NCBI RefSeq assembly: GCF_001514195.1
Contig: NZ_KQ948734.1
Span: 898,462 to 962,461, forward strand
Reading direction: 5' to 3'
DNA from: Streptomyces griseorubiginosus
Lineage (GTDB): Bacteria > Actinomycetota > Actinomycetes > Streptomycetales > Streptomycetaceae
Length of the DNA stretch: 64,000 nt
In this document: positions 24,545 through 35,831 of the stretch, one piece after another
Position numbering within the stretch: position 1 is the stretch's first letter
How the letters are laid out: every line of letters starts with the position of its first letter
Translations under genes and position numbers: made by a program
Notes under the pieces: model-generated
What the model saw: only the letters and a program-made list of their open reading frames with translations
The model's database searches: none
What the model was told of the DNA's origin: nothing

Positions 24545-25645
24545 TCACGCCTTCGGGGCCCGCAGCAGTGCTCCTATGTGCGCCGCCGCCGTCGACAGGT
24601 GGCGGCGGGCCTCGCGGAACTGGTCCGCCGTGACGCCGTGGTCGCGGGCCGCGTCGCGGACGTCGTCGCGGAAGCGGTCGAGCAGGCGGTCCAGGTCCCG
24701 GGCCGGGTTGCCGGTGGAGTCCTCGTGGGCCCAGGACGGTTCGTACTCGGCGGGGAAGTCCTCAGGGGTGTGGGAGTACTCCGGGCCGGATGCCGAGCCC
24801 TCGGCCTTCTCGAACCGCCCGGCCTTCTCCGACCTCGCCCCGCCCCGGCCGAAACCGAAGTCCTTCCCGAACTCCTTGCCGTAGTCCTTCCCGAACTCGC
24901 CGAACTCCTTGGCCAGTTCGGTCAGTCCCTCGCGCACCCCCGTCGGCCAGTCGCCGCGTGCGAAGTGGTCCTGCACCTGCTCCTGGACGCGGCGGGCGAT
25001 GCGCTGCACCTCCTCCTGGGCCTGCTCCCTCGCCCGGTCCTGTGCCTCCTTGGCCTGGCGGCGGGCCCGCTGGGCCTCCTCACGAGCCCGGCGGCTCTCG
25101 TCCTTGGCGCGCCGGGCCTGCTCCTTCCACTCCTGCTTGACCCGGCGCATCTCCTCCTTCGCGGCCCGCCACGACTCCTTGTCGGCGTATTCCGTGAAGT
25201 CGCCGAAGGGGCCCTCGGACTCGGCTCCGGCGCCCTTGCCGGCGCTGCCGGATCCCCGGCGGGCCTCGGTGGCCGCCGCCCGCATCTCGCGCCGCAGGTC
25301 GCCCGCCGCGCCGCGCACATCGGCCCGGATCTCCGCGGCGAGCTCGGCGACCGACTCGCGGATCTCCAGCTCCAGGTCGGCCAGTTCGCCACTGCGGTCG
25401 GCCAGCTCGGCGCGGCCCGCGTCCGTGATGGCGTACACCTTGCGGCCGCCCTCGGTGGTGTGGGTGACCAGCCCCTCGGCCTCCAGCTTGGCCAGGCGGG
25501 GGTAGACCGTGCCCGCCGAGGGGGCGTACAGGCCCTGGAACCGCTCCTCCAGGAGCCGGATCACCTCGTAGCCGTGGCGCGGGGCCTCGTCCAGCAGCTT
25601 CAGCAGGTAGAGGCGGAGGCGGCCGTGGGCGAAGACGGGGGGCAT
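24545..25645 (-). CDS. PadR-family regulator with long coiled-coil tail
   Basis: A 366-residue protein. Residues 1-85 are the PadR winged helix (GRLRLYLLKLLDEAPRHGYEVIRLLEERF.. SAGTVYPRLAKLEAEGLV..EGGRKVYAITDAG). The middle (about 165-250) is a long Arg/Glu/Lys/Ala coiled coil, followed by an acidic, Gly-rich tail and a final helical domain DRLLDRFRDDVRDAARDHG. Much longer than usual PadR proteins (about 110-180). Its ATG is 1 nt after the DUF4097 stop, so they are in one operon, likely autoregulated. Confidence 0.88.
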   Translation of the reverse strand: MPPVFAHGRLRLYLLKLLDEAPRHGYEVIRLLEERFQGLYAPSAGTVYPRLAKLEAEGLVTHTTEGGRKVYAITDAGRAELADRSGELADLELEIRESVAELAAEIRADVRGAAGDLRREMRAAATEARRGSGSAGKGAGAESEGPFGDFTEYADKESWRAAKEEMRRVKQEWKEQARRAKDESRRAREEAQRARRQAKEAQDRAREQAQEEVQRIARRVQEQVQDHFARGDWPTGVREGLTELAKEFGEFGKDYGKEFGKDFGFGRGGARSEKAGRFEKAEGSASGPEYSHTPEDFPAEYEPSWAHEDSTGNPARDLDRLLDRFRDDVRDAARDHGVTADQFREARRHLSTAAAHIGALLRAPKA

Positions 25646-25646
25646 G

Positions 25647-26579
25647 TCAGAGCACCTTCTTGTCGGTCGTGCCGTCGGCCGGGGGAGTGGAGGTGTCCGT
25701 GGGGGTGGAGGGCTCGTCCTGGCCGGAGAGGGGATGGTCCCCCGGGGCACTGTCCCACGGCTCCTCCTCGTCCTCCCGGGCCGGGCGGCGCAGCAGGGCG
25801 ATGGAGCCGGAGACGGTGGTGGCGCGGAGCTTCCCGGTGCCGGCGCCCAGGCGGCCGGTGACCTTGTGGGCGCCCCACTGGCCGTGCACCCGCAGGCCGT
25901 CGAATGCGTTGGAGATCGTGCCGCTCGCGGTGTTGGCCTCCACCTCCGCGTCCGCCGGCTGGGGCAGCCGGATGGCGATCTCGCCCGAGACGCTGGTCAG
26001 CCGGACGTCGGTGGGGCCCTCCGGGTCGAGGTCCACGATCATCGAGCCGCTGACCGAGTCCGCCCGCACGGAGGAGCCCGAGCCCTCCACGACGGTGAGG
26101 TCCCCGGAGACCGAGTTGAAGCGCAGGTCACCGGTGACGGCCTGGGCCTCCAGATTCCCGGAGACGGTGTCGGCGCGGACGGGGCCGGAGAGTCCGACCA
26201 GGGTGGTGTCGCCGTTGACCCCCTTCACCACCGACGGGCCGCGCACCCCCGACACCACGGCCCCCGCGCTGACCACGCCCACCTCGACGCGGGTCTCGGC
26301 AGGCACCGCCAGCGAGACGACCGCGCTGCGCCGCCAGCCCTTGCGGTCGAGCCACTTGAGGAAGCCCTTCCAGGGCAGGTCCTCGTACGCCACGGTCAGG
26401 GTGCCCGCCTCCTGGGTGACGATCAGGGGCGGGCCTTCGATCTCCGAGACCTCCAGGCGGGCGGAACCTTCGTCCGTGCCCACCACGTTCACCGTTCCGT
26501 TGACGATGCGTACGTGAAGTTCGCGGACGGGCTCGTCGAAGGTGAGCTTGCTGGGCTCAGTGACGGACCACTCGGACAT
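25647..26579 (-). CDS. DUF4097 beta-helix-like protein
   Basis: A 310-residue protein made mainly of short beta repeats alternating Val/Ser/Gly: AVVSGVRGPSVVKGVNGDTTLVGLSGPVRADTVSGNLEAQAVTGDLRF, the DUF4097 (DUF2807-like) pattern. No signal peptide or membrane segment, so probably cytoplasmic. Role unknown; commonly paired with PadR proteins. A palindrome for the regulator lies upstream. Confidence 0.85.
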   Translation of the reverse strand: MSEWSVTEPSKLTFDEPVRELHVRIVNGTVNVVGTDEGSARLEVSEIEGPPLIVTQEAGTLTVAYEDLPWKGFLKWLDRKGWRRSAVVSLAVPAETRVEVGVVSAGAVVSGVRGPSVVKGVNGDTTLVGLSGPVRADTVSGNLEAQAVTGDLRFNSVSGDLTVVEGSGSSVRADSVSGSMIVDLDPEGPTDVRLTSVSGEIAIRLPQPADAEVEANTASGTISNAFDGLRVHGQWGAHKVTGRLGAGTGKLRATTVSGSIALLRRPAREDEEEPWDSAPGDHPLSGQDEPSTPTDTSTPPADGTTDKKVL

Positions 26580-26628
26580 GGTGGCAGACCTCCCCGTAGC
26601 AACGCGCCATATCGCGTCTCCTGCAATT

Positions 26629-26642
26629 CACGATATATCGTG
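26629..26642. promoter_or_regulatory. Palindromic operator of the DUF4097-padR operon
   Basis: Perfect 14-bp palindrome CACGATATATCGTG, 50 nt before the DUF4097 start. A second CGATAT lies 14-15 nt further in (complement near 26609-26614), so two sites are likely. PadR proteins often bind such AT-cored dyads. Confidence 0.6.
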
Positions 26643-26716
26643 GGCTCCGAAAGTCAAGGCGCTCTTTCGGGGGAGGGGGGCGGCCGTAGGCGGTTGCAGA
26701 CGCGACGGGACAACGC

Positions 26717-26740
26717 AAAAGGCGCCCCCGAAGGAGCGCC
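26717..26740 (-). terminator. Intrinsic terminator of DUF6104 gene
   Basis: On the minus strand an 8-pair stem (GGCGCTCC with GGGGCGCC, one G-T pair) is followed by TTTT. It lies 19 nt beyond the stop at 26759. Confidence 0.75.
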
Positions 26741-26758
26741 CCGCACCACACCGCGGTC

Positions 26759-26938
26759 CTACTCGTCGTCCTCGTCGTCCAGGCGGGCCAGCCACGTGGC
26801 CAGTCGTTCCACCGGCACCTCGAAGTCGGGATTGAGGTCGACGAAGGTCCGCAGCTGCTCGGCCAGCCACTCGAAGGTGACCTCCTCCTCGCCGCGCCGC
26901 TTCTCCAGCTCTTCGATGCCACGGTCCGTGAAGTACAT
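26759..26938 (-). CDS. DUF6104 small conserved protein
   Basis: A 59-residue acidic protein, MYFTDRGIEELEKRRGEEEV through ARLDDEDDE. I recognise the pattern as a small Streptomyces-conserved family (DUF6104) with no known role. ATG 26938 is preceded at 7 nt by TATCCT (26951-26946), suggesting a leaderless mRNA rather than readthrough from kgd, from which a strong terminator separates it. Confidence 0.75.
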   Translation of the reverse strand: MYFTDRGIEELEKRRGEEEVTFEWLAEQLRTFVDLNPDFEVPVERLATWLARLDDEDDE

Positions 26939-26963
26939 GCCGTCAAGGATAAGTGCGCGCAAA

Positions 26964-27005
26964 CGGCCGGGCCGCACCCCTCGCAAGAGGAGTGCGGCCC
27001 GGCCG
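26964..27005 (-). terminator. Strong hairpin terminator of kgd
   Basis: Perfect 14-pair stem (CGGCCGGGCCGCAC and GTGCGGCCCGGCCG) topped by a second small stem CCTC-GCAA-GAGG. It lies 12 nt after the kgd stop on the minus strand. Confidence 0.85.
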
Positions 27006-27016
27006 AGTGCCAACGG

Positions 27017-30000
27017 TTACGCCTCGAACACCTCACGCACCAGCTGCTCCTGCTCCGCCTGGTGCCGCTTCGCGGAACCGACCGCCGGGGACGACGAGTG
27101 CGGGCGGGAGATGCGGCGCAGGCGCTCGCCGTGCGGGACGTCCGCGCCGACCGCGAGGTCCAGGTGGTCGATCAGGTTGAGGGCGATGAACGGCCAGGCA
27201 CCCTGGTTCGCCGGCTCCTCCTGGGCCCACAGGTACTTCTCGGCGTTCGGGTACTTGGCGATCTCCGCCTGGAGCTCGGCACCCGGCAGCGGGTACAGGC
27301 GCTCGATGCGGATGATCGCCGTGTCCGTGATGCCGCGCTTCTGACGCTCGGCCTCGAGGTCGTAGTACAGCTTGCCCGCCACGAAGACGACCTTGCGGAC
27401 CGCGGCCGGGTCCACCGTCGCGTCGCCGATGACCGGGCGGAACTGACCCGAGGTGAACTCCTCCGTCTTCGACGCCGCGGCCTTCAGACGCAGCATCGAC
27501 TTCGGGGTGAAGACCACCAGCGGCTTGTGGTGCGGGTTGTGCACCTGCCACCGCAGGAGGTGGAAGTAGTTCGACGGCAGGGTCGGCATCGCGACCGTCA
27601 TGTTGTTCTGGGCGCAGAGCTGGAGGAACCGCTCGACACGGGCCGAGGAGTGGTCCGGGCCCTGGCCCTCGTAGCCGTGCGGCAGGAGGAGCGTGACACC
27701 GCTCGTCTGGCCCCACTTCTGCTCCGCCGCCGAGATGTACTCGTCGACGACCGTCTGCGCGCCGTTGACGAAGTCGCCGAACTGCGCCTCCCACATCACG
27801 AGCGCGTCGGGACGGGCCAGCGAGTAGCCGTACTCGAAGCCCATGACCGCGTACTCGGAGAGCAGGGAGTTGTAGACGTTGTAGCGGGCCTGCTCCTCGG
27901 CGAGGTACTGGAGCGGGGTGTGCTCCTCGCCGGTCTCGCGGTCGATGAGGACCGCGTGGCGCTGGCCGAAGGTGCCGCGCTGGGAGTCCTGGCCCGACAG
28001 GCGGACCGGGGTGCCCTCCAGGAGCAGCGAACCGACGGCGAGGGTCTCGCCCATGCCCCAGTCGATGGTGCCGTCCTCGACCATGGCCGCGCGCCGCTGG
28101 AGCTGCGGCAGCAGACGCGGGTGGACGTGGAAGGTGTCCGGGATGTTGACCTGGGACTCGGCGATCCGCTTCACGGTCTCCGTGGAGATCGCGGTGTTCA
28201 CGGCGACCGGGAACTCGGCCTGCGGGTCGGAGACGGGACCGGCGGCCGGCTGGGCCGTGACGGCCTCGCGGACCTCGGTGAAGACCTTCTCCAGCTGGCC
28301 CTGGTAGTCCTGGAGCGCCTGCTCCGCCTCTTCCAGGGTGATGTCGCCGCGACCGATGAGGGACTCGGTGTAGAGCTTGCGCACCGAGCGCTTCTTGTCG
28401 ATCAGGTCGTACATCAGCGGCTGGGTGAAGGCCGGGTTGTCCGACTCGTTGTGACCGCGCCGGCGGTAGCAGATGAGGTCGATCACCACGTCCTTGTTGA
28501 ACGCCTGGCGGAACTCGAAGGCCAGCCGCGCGACGCGGACCACGGCCTCCGGGTCGTCGCCGTTCACGTGGAAGATCGGGGCCTCGATCATGCGGGCCAC
28601 GTCGGTGGCGTACATGGACGAGCGCGAGGACTCCGGCGCCGCCGTGAAGCCGACCTGGTTGTTGATGACGATGTGGACCGTGCCGCCGGTGCGGTAGCCC
28701 CGCAGCTGCGACATGTTCAGGGTCTCGGCCACCACGCCCTGGCCCGCGAAGGCCGCGTCACCGTGCAGGGCGACCGGCAGGACGGTGAAGTCCGTGCCGC
28801 CCTTGTTGATGATGTCCTGCTTGGCGCGGACGATGCCCTCGATGACCGGGTCGACCGTCTCCAGGTGGGAGGGGTTCGCGGCCAGCGAGACCTTGATCTG
28901 CTCGCCGTCCAGACCGGTGAAGGTGCCCTCGGCGCCCAGGTGGTACTTCACGTCGCCGGAGCCGTGCATCGACTTCGGGTCCAGGTTGCCCTCGAACTCG
29001 CGGAAGATCTGCGCGTACGACTTGCCGACGATGTTCGCCAGGACGTTCAGGCGGCCGCGGTGGGCCATGCCGATGACGACCTCGTCCAGGCGCGACTCGG
29101 CGGCCGAGTCGAGGACCGCGTCGAGCAGCGGGATGACGGACTCGCCGCCCTCCAGGGAGAAGCGCTTCTGGCCGACGTACTTCGTCTGGAGGAAGGTCTC
29201 GAAGGCCTCGGCGGCGTTGAGCCGGCGCAGGATGCGCAGCTGCTCCTCGCGCTCCGGCTTGGTGTGGGAGCGCTCGATGCGGTCCTGGATCCAGCGGCGC
29301 TGCTTCGGGTCCTGGATGTGCATGAACTCGACGCCGGTGGTGCGGCAGTACGAGTCGCGCAGCACGCCGAGGATGTCGCGCAGCTTCATGAGGGACTTGC
29401 CGGCGAAACCGCCGACCGCGAACTCCCGCTCCAGGTCCCACAGGGTGAGGCCGTGCTCGGTGATGTCCAGGTCGGGGTGCTTGCGCTGGCGGTACTCCAG
29501 CGGGTCGGTGTCGGCCATGACGTGGCCGCGGACCCGGTAGGAGTGGATCAGCTCGAAGACGCGGGCGGCCTTGGTGACGTCGTCGTCGTGCGAGGCGTCG
29601 ATGTCCTTGAGCCAGCGGACCGGCTCGTAGGGGATGCGCAGGGCCTCGAAGATCTCGTCGAAGAAGCCGTTCTCGCCGAGCAGGAGGTTCGCGACGATCC
29701 GCAGGAACTCGCCGGAGGCGGCGCCCTGGATGACCCGGTGGTCGTAGGTCGACGTGAGCGTCATGACCTTCGAGATGCCGAGCTTGTTCAGGGTGTCCTG
29801 GGAGGTGCCCTGGAACTCCGCCGGATAGTCCATGGAGCCGACGCCCATGATGACCGACTGGCCGGGCATCAGACGCGGCACGGAGTGGACCGTACCGAGG
29901 CCGCCGGGGTTGGTCAGGGAGACGGTGACGCCCGAGAAGTCGTCCATCGTCAGCTTGCCGTCACGGGCGCGGCGGACGATGTCCTCGTAGGCCTGCCAGA

Positions 30001-30841
30001 ACTCGAAGAAGTTCAGCGTCTCGGCCTTCTTGATGCCCGCGACGACCAGCTGACGGTCGCCGTTGGGCTTCACCAGGTCGATGGCGAGGCCGAAGTTGAC
30101 GTGCGGCGGCTTGACGAGGGTGGGCTTCCCGTCCTTCTCCGCGTAGTGCCAGTTCATCGACGGCATGGCCTTGATGGCCTGCACCATCGCGTAGCCGATC
30201 AGGTGCGTGAAGGAGATCTTCCCGCCCCGGGCGCGCTTGAGGTGGTTGTTGATGACGATGCGGTTGTCGAAGAGCAGCTTCACCGGGACCGCGCGCACGG
30301 ACGTGGCCGTGGGCAGCTCCAGGGACGCGTTCATGTTCTTCGCGACCGCGGCGGCGGGACCGCGCAGCGTGATCAGCTCAGGGCCCTCCGGCGAGGAGGC
30401 CTGCGCGGCCGGCTTCGCGGCGGCGGGCTTCGCGGGAGCGGCCGCCGGCTTGGCGGCCGGAGCCGCCGGGGCCGGGGCGGCGGGCGCGGCGGCCTGCGCG
30501 GGAGCCGGAGCGGTGGCGGGCTTCGCGGCGGCGGGAGCCGGCACGGCAGGAGCGGCCGGCGCGGGAGCCTGGGCCGGAGCCGCGGCGGCCGGAGCCGGGG
30601 TGGTGGTCCCTGCGGCCCCCGCGGCCGCAGTACCCGCCGGAGCCGGAGCGCCCGCAGCACCCGGCTTGTAGTCGGCGAAGAAGTCCCACCAGGCTCGGTC
30701 TACCGAATTCGGGTCCTGGAGGTACTGCTGATAGATCTCGTCGACGAGCCACTCGTTCGGGCCGAACGCGGCAGCGGGGTTCTTGCCCGCTTGGTCTGCG
30801 TCGGTCGAGATGCTCGAGTTACTGGGGGACTGTGGCGACAC
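27017..30841 (-). CDS. kgd: Multifunctional 2-oxoglutarate decarboxylase/dehydrogenase (Kgd/OdhA type)
   Basis: Protein of about 1274 residues. N-terminal E1-type tag [20 protein letters not shown], an Ala/Pro linker (about 60-150), an acyltransferase (E2-like) core ending in [18 protein letters not shown], then the E1o part: [38 protein letters not shown] for thiamine diphosphate, and [11 protein letters not shown]. The actinobacterial fusion catalyses the 2-oxoglutarate step of the TCA cycle and is held down by unphosphorylated GarA/OdhI. GTG 30841 gives [11 protein letters not shown]; a GTG at 30868 adds nine residues. Strong terminator follows. Confidence 0.95.
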   Translation of the reverse strand: MSPQSPSNSSISTDADQAGKNPAAAFGPNEWLVDEIYQQYLQDPNSVDRAWWDFFADYKPGAAGAPAPAGTAAAGAAGTTTPAPAAAAPAQAPAPAAPAVPAPAAAKPATAPAPAQAAAPAAPAPAAPAAKPAAAPAKPAAAKPAAQASSPEGPELITLRGPAAAVAKNMNASLELPTATSVRAVPVKLLFDNRIVINNHLKRARGGKISFTHLIGYAMVQAIKAMPSMNWHYAEKDGKPTLVKPPHVNFGLAIDLVKPNGDRQLVVAGIKKAETLNFFEFWQAYEDIVRRARDGKLTMDDFSGVTVSLTNPGGLGTVHSVPRLMPGQSVIMGVGSMDYPAEFQGTSQDTLNKLGISKVMTLTSTYDHRVIQGAASGEFLRIVANLLLGENGFFDEIFEALRIPYEPVRWLKDIDASHDDDVTKAARVFELIHSYRVRGHVMADTDPLEYRQRKHPDLDITEHGLTLWDLEREFAVGGFAGKSLMKLRDILGVLRDSYCRTTGVEFMHIQDPKQRRWIQDRIERSHTKPEREEQLRILRRLNAAEAFETFLQTKYVGQKRFSLEGGESVIPLLDAVLDSAAESRLDEVVIGMAHRGRLNVLANIVGKSYAQIFREFEGNLDPKSMHGSGDVKYHLGAEGTFTGLDGEQIKVSLAANPSHLETVDPVIEGIVRAKQDIINKGGTDFTVLPVALHGDAAFAGQGVVAETLNMSQLRGYRTGGTVHIVINNQVGFTAAPESSRSSMYATDVARMIEAPIFHVNGDDPEAVVRVARLAFEFRQAFNKDVVIDLICYRRRGHNESDNPAFTQPLMYDLIDKKRSVRKLYTESLIGRGDITLEEAEQALQDYQGQLEKVFTEVREAVTAQPAAGPVSDPQAEFPVAVNTAISTETVKRIAESQVNIPDTFHVHPRLLPQLQRRAAMVEDGTIDWGMGETLAVGSLLLEGTPVRLSGQDSQRGTFGQRHAVLIDRETGEEHTPLQYLAEEQARYNVYNSLLSEYAVMGFEYGYSLARPDALVMWEAQFGDFVNGAQTVVDEYISAAEQKWGQTSGVTLLLPHGYEGQGPDHSSARVERFLQLCAQNNMTVAMPTLPSNYFHLLRWQVHNPHHKPLVVFTPKSMLRLKAAASKTEEFTSGQFRPVIGDATVDPAAVRKVVFVAGKLYYDLEAERQKRGITDTAIIRIERLYPLPGAELQAEIAKYPNAEKYLWAQEEPANQGAWPFIALNLIDHLDLAVGADVPHGERLRRISRPHSSSPAVGSAKRHQAEQEQLVREVFEA

Positions 30842-31133
30842 GGCGGCAACCGCCCTCTTCCGCTTCACAAGGTGATGGACAGCGGGAATAAAGGCTACGC
30901 CCCCAAGACCCCTAAGGTCAGGCCGGGCCCGTCCATCGTCGTGTAAGTCACATGAAACTGCGGGTTTCGGGGCCGGAAATGGCGGGAAACAAGCGGGGTT
31001 CCGTTCTGTGACGGCCGGTTCGGGAAGCGCCGAGCGGGGCCCTGCGCGACGACCGCGCGGCCCTCTGCCTGATCACACGTGTCCGTCAGTGCGGAACAGA
31101 GATGGATCTTGTGGCTCCGCTTCGAACTTTACG

Positions 31134-32236
31134 TCAACTTGGCAGAGAGGGAAGCCCTGGAAGGGTGACAAGAATCCGGCAACCCCGCTCGGATTCGGCC
31201 ACACCGATCCGGCCGCCGTGCAGATCCACCGCCCAGCGGGCGATCGCGAGCCCGAGGCCGGTGCCGCCGTCGCTGCCCGGACCGTGCGGCCGCGGCACCT
31301 GACCGCGGTTGAACCGCTCGAAGACGCGGTGCCACTCGGAGCGCGGGATGCCGGGGCCCTCGTCGAGGACCTCCAGCTCAAGGGATTCCGGCAGGGCCCC
31401 GCGCCGCGCCTTGACCGTCACCCGGCCGTGCGGCGGGCTGTGCTTGACCGCGTTGTCGATCAGGTTGGCGACCACCTGGTGGATGCGCTCCGGATCGGCG
31501 TGCGCGGTCAGCTCCGGCGGCGTCACGTCGAGGTGCAGATGCACGTCGTTGCGGGTGTGGCTGCCGGATCCGGAGGCGATGCCCGCGCGCGCGGTGGCGA
31601 CCATGTTGGCCTCCTTCAGCACGCCCGAGAGGTACGGCCACACCTCGAAACGGCGCTTCTTCAGCGGTACGACGCCGTTGTCCAGGCGGGACAGGTCCAG
31701 CAGGGTCTCCACCAGCCGGCCGAGCCGCTCGGTCTGCTTGAGGGCCGTGCGCATGGTCTCGGGGTCGGCCTGGGTGACCCCGTCGACGATGTTCTCCAGC
31801 ACCGCGCGCAGGCCCGCGATGGGGGTGCGCAGCTCGTGGGAGACATTTGCCACAAGTTCCTTGCGCTGGCGTTCCTGGGCCTCCAGGTCGTCCGCCATGC
31901 GGTTGATGGTCTGGGCCAGGTCGCCCAGCTCGTCCCGGCGGTTCTCACGGACCCGGCGGGTGTAGTCGCCGTGCGAGATGGACCGGGCGACCGCGTTCAT
32001 GTCGTCCAGGGGCGCGGTGAGCGAATGCGCCACGAACTGCGTGATGAGCAGCGTGGCGATCATCGAGAAGACCGTGATGAAGCGCAGCTCGGTCGCCGTG
32101 CGCATCGCGATCATCATCAGCCCGGTGGTGATGAGGACCGCGATGACGACCAGCGCGCCCAGCTTCGTCTTGATCGAGAACGGGCTGACGCCCCCCCAGG
32201 CCTCCCTGGGACCTCTCCGGCCTGCCGGACCCTCGC

Positions 32237-32240
<4 letters not shown>
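31134..32240 (-). CDS. Sensor histidine kinase
   Basis: A 368-residue membrane kinase. Two membrane helices (about 27-46 and 53-72) with almost no loop between, HAMP (about 73-125), phosphoacceptor VSHELRTP (His135), then HATPase boxes LIDNAVKHSPP, DEGPGIP and GGTGLGLAIARW. With no outer sensor domain it may sense membrane state or an intracellular cue. Its ATG overlaps the regulator stop (ATGA), so the pair is coupled. Confidence 0.9.
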
Positions 32241-32974
<734 letters not shown>

Positions 32975-33097
32975 CGCCCGCCCCTGGGGAGTGCTTTCCG
33001 GAACCATGTGGGGTGATTCCTTGTCTGCGCATGACTGCGATTGACGCTTGAATGATCGGCGTAGGGAAGCAGAGTACGGGGAGTCATCACCCCTTTG

Positions 33098-33775
33098 CTA
33101 TCCAGGTCGGACGGCGAGATGTACGACGTCGGGTACGCCCCGGGCAACGGGGATCTCCTCGGTACGTACCTGCTGGAACCCGGCATTTGCTAGGGATCCC
33201 TCAAATTCCGCTGATGGTCTGGCGGACCACACCGCCAGTACCCCGCCCGGCTTCAACACCCTTGCGCAGCTTGTGAGTCCGGCAGGTGCGTAGAGGCCGT
33301 GGTTGCCGTCCGTGACCGTCCAGTCGGGGCCGTTGTCGATGTCGAGGCAGAGCGCGTCAAAAGTGGCGCATGTCTCATTGACGAATCCGACTAGATCCGT
33401 TTCCAGAATGTTCGTCCGAGGATCGGCCAGCGCGGCCGCGGAGAGCTCCGACAGCGGCCCCGCGCGGTGCCAGTCGATGACGGCAGGCTCCCGCTCCACG
33501 ACCGTGATCCGGCCCCAGCGCGGATTCGCGGCGGCGTGTGCGAGCGAGAAGCCCACGCCCAGACCGCCGATCAGGACGTGCGGGTCCGGGCGGTCGTCCA
33601 GCGCACCGAGCGCCGCGTCGACGAGGATCCGCTCCGAGCGCCCGTCGGAGGTGTCCATCAGGAAGCAGCCGTTGGCGATGATCTGGAGCAACTCGCCGTG
33701 GCGCCGCAGGACGACCTCCCCGTAGGGGCCCTCGCGACGGTCCAGGACTTCGGGAATGTCGTACGAGGTGGGCAT
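33098..33775 (-). CDS. Spermidine synthase-like methyltransferase-fold protein
   Basis: A 225-residue Rossmann-fold protein: VLIGGLGVGFSLAHA is motif I, TVVEREPAVIDWHR motif II, ALCLDIDNGPDW and a further strand match the polyamine-synthase group. The tetramerisation domain of true spermidine synthases is missing at the N terminus, so it may be a methyltransferase or a remnant fold. ATG 33775 (MPTSYDIPEV) is chosen. Function not established. Confidence 0.75.
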   Translation of the reverse strand: MPTSYDIPEVLDRREGPYGEVVLRRHGELLQIIANGCFLMDTSDGRSERILVDAALGALDDRPDPHVLIGGLGVGFSLAHAAANPRWGRITVVEREPAVIDWHRAGPLSELSAAALADPRTNILETDLVGFVNETCATFDALCLDIDNGPDWTVTDGNHGLYAPAGLTSCARVLKPGGVLAVWSARPSAEFEGSLANAGFQQVRTEEIPVARGVPDVVHLAVRPG

Positions 33776-33925
33776 CGGCCCATCCTGGCAGGGAGGGCGA
33801 GGCGGGCCGAACGAATTACAGGTTCTTGAGAAGTCACTGTGAATCAGGTCCAGGGTGGCGCCGGTCACAGACAGCGGGTGGTTCGGGCGCGAAGGCTGGA
33901 GGCGAACCGGAAGGAGCAGCTCACC

Positions 33926-34726
33926 TTGGAACGGACCGCCCCCGCAGCTCCTCCCGACGGCTCCCCTCCCGACGACCGCCTCCCGGATGTCGCCGTCCTG
34001 CTCGACGGCATGCCCCGGCAGCGGAGTGCGGCGGAGCAGGCCGCCACCGAGCCACGGGAAGCTTCAACGGCCGTCCCCACCCGGCGGTTTGACGTCCGGC
34101 TTGCTCGGCGGCTGTTCCCCACACCGACCGGAACCCCGTTCACCTTCGGCTACGGCGCCGTCCTGGTCGCGGTCGCGCTCGTCTCGGCGCGGCTGGGCCC
34201 CGCCCTCCTGCACACCCTGCACCAGGGCTCCAGCACCGATGTGGCCCATCTGGTGCGGACGCCGGTGCTGGTGCTGGTGGCCAGCGCGCTGTGGATCGCC
34301 GGCGGCATCCTCTCGCCGTACGCCGTCGCCCTGCTGTTCGTCCTCACCGCGCTGGAGCGCAGGATCGGCGGGACGCGCACGGCCGCCGTCTTCCTGCTGG
34401 GGCACATCGGCGCGACCCTCGCGACGGAGGTCCCCGTAGGTGTCGCGGTCCTGGTCGGACACCTCCCCGCCTCCTCGCTGCACCGGCTCGACTACGGCGT
34501 CAGCTTCGGCGTCGCCGCGAGCCTCGGCGCCCTCGCCGGACTCCTCCGGCCGTGGCTGCGCTGGCCGCTGCTCGCCCTCTTCGGCTGGGAGCTGGCGACC
34601 GACCTGATCACCTTCACCGACCCGCTGACCGACTGGGGCCACCCGATCGCCCTGCTGACCGGCATCGCGACCTGGCCGCTGGTCCGGCAATGGCACCGCG
34701 AGCGGCACCCGCTCCGGGCCGGCTAG
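33926..34726 (+). CDS. Rhomboid-like integral membrane protein
   Basis: About 266 residues, with a polar, Pro/Ala-rich N terminus (about 65 residues) and six membrane helices (VLVAVALVSARLG; VLVLVASALWIAGG; LLFVLTALERRIGG; LLGHIGATLATEV; GVSFGVAASLGALAGL). GVSFG and the later WGHP could stand for the rhomboid Ser/His pair, so protease activity is possible but unproven. TTG 33926 is chosen because AAGGAG lies 9 nt upstream; a GTG at 33839 has no such site. Confidence 0.65.
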   Translation: MERTAPAAPPDGSPPDDRLPDVAVLLDGMPRQRSAAEQAATEPREASTAVPTRRFDVRLARRLFPTPTGTPFTFGYGAVLVAVALVSARLGPALLHTLHQGSSTDVAHLVRTPVLVLVASALWIAGGILSPYAVALLFVLTALERRIGGTRTAAVFLLGHIGATLATEVPVGVAVLVGHLPASSLHRLDYGVSFGVAASLGALAGLLRPWLRWPLLALFGWELATDLITFTDPLTDWGHPIALLTGIATWPLVRQWHRERHPLRAG

Positions 34727-34936
34727 GCGGGAGGGCACGCCGGCATCGACGGCATCCAGGGTTCGGGCAGCACGAGGCGTCCCTGGTGCGCGACGGCACC
34801 GAGCGCCGGTGGCCGTCGCGGGCCTGGCTGACGTTGGACGGGGGTGATCGTCGCCGTCCGGCACAGCACCGTCCCGTCCCTTCACGCCCGCCGAAACGGT
34901 GGACGCCCAGGCCGCCGCAGGGAAGCCGCGGCCGCC

Positions 34937-35737
34937 TCAACTGCCCGTGGGCGTCCAGACGTAGGGCGTCGTCGCGGTCACCGCGTGGAAGCCGAGGCGG
35001 CGCAGGATGGGGGCGCTGTCGTCCGAGGCGTCCACGTGCAGATAGGTGACCCCGCGGGCGGCGGCGAGAGCCGCGCGTACGGCGACCAGGGCCCGGTAGA
35101 TGCCCCGGCCCCGCCACTCGGCGAGCGTGGAGCCGCCCCACAGGCTGGCGAACTCGGTGCCCGCGCGGAACGCCAGCCAGGCGGCGGACACCACTTCGCC
35201 GTCCGCCTCGGCCACGTACACCGCGATCTCGTCCGGAGCGGCGGCGACCCGGCCGACGAGGTCCTCGGCGAGCCAACTCCAGTCCTGGCCCCACACCTCG
35301 GACTCCATCGCGGCGATCCGGCGCATGTCCTCGTCGGCCGTGACCCGCCGCAGGGTCACCCCGTCCGGCAGTGCGGGCTCTGCCACGGCCATCTCGGCGG
35401 CCCGGCCGATCAGCACCGTCTCCCGCTCCTCGGGCACGAACCCGGCCGCGCGGAGCCGCTCGGTGAGGTCGGCCGGGGTGTCGTGGGCCCGGGTCTTCCA
35501 CTCCAGCGCCTCACCGCGCGCCGCGAAGAAGTCGCGCTGGCGGACGATGAGTGCGTCGAGCGCGTCACCGTCCACGCCGAGGTTGCGCGGCCCGCTCACG
35601 AACCCGCGGAACTGGCCGACGATCCGCAGCAGGGGCCCGTCCTGCTCGTACGTCACACCCGTGGGCGGGGTCGGGGGAGCGCCGCGCATCTGGTCGTCGT
35701 AGGCGGAGAGGAGGGGCTGTACGGCTGCGGTGGTCAT
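34937..35737 (-). CDS. GNAT family N-acetyltransferase
   Basis: A 266-residue protein, GNAT fold in the C-terminal half: VYVAEADGEVVSAAWLAF, STLAEWRGRGIYRALVAVRAALAAARG (acetyl-CoA loop with RxxG) and ILRRLGFHAVTATTPYVW. N-terminal half resembles a second, degenerate domain. Acceptor unknown. ATG 35737 (MTTAAVQPL) is preceded by GGGGGACGACC. The 210-nt gap downstream to 34727 holds no gene I can support. Confidence 0.8.
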   Translation of the reverse strand: MTTAAVQPLLSAYDDQMRGAPPTPPTGVTYEQDGPLLRIVGQFRGFVSGPRNLGVDGDALDALIVRQRDFFAARGEALEWKTRAHDTPADLTERLRAAGFVPEERETVLIGRAAEMAVAEPALPDGVTLRRVTADEDMRRIAAMESEVWGQDWSWLAEDLVGRVAAAPDEIAVYVAEADGEVVSAAWLAFRAGTEFASLWGGSTLAEWRGRGIYRALVAVRAALAAARGVTYLHVDASDDSAPILRRLGFHAVTATTPYVWTPTGS

Positions 35738-35831
35738 GGTCGGTCGTCCCCCGTTTTCGGCGATCACCGGCGCAGCATGACAGAGGCCGCCCCGGGCCGC
35801 CTCCGGGTTTCCCGCGGATGGTGACGGGTGG

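Noticed and set aside
27062..30946. Very long open frame antisense to kgd (1294 codons), and others such as 1078-2910 minus
   Set aside because: They mirror the real gene's codon pattern on the other strand; products are Arg/Gly/Val-rich with no domains. Antisense shadows are usual at this GC content.
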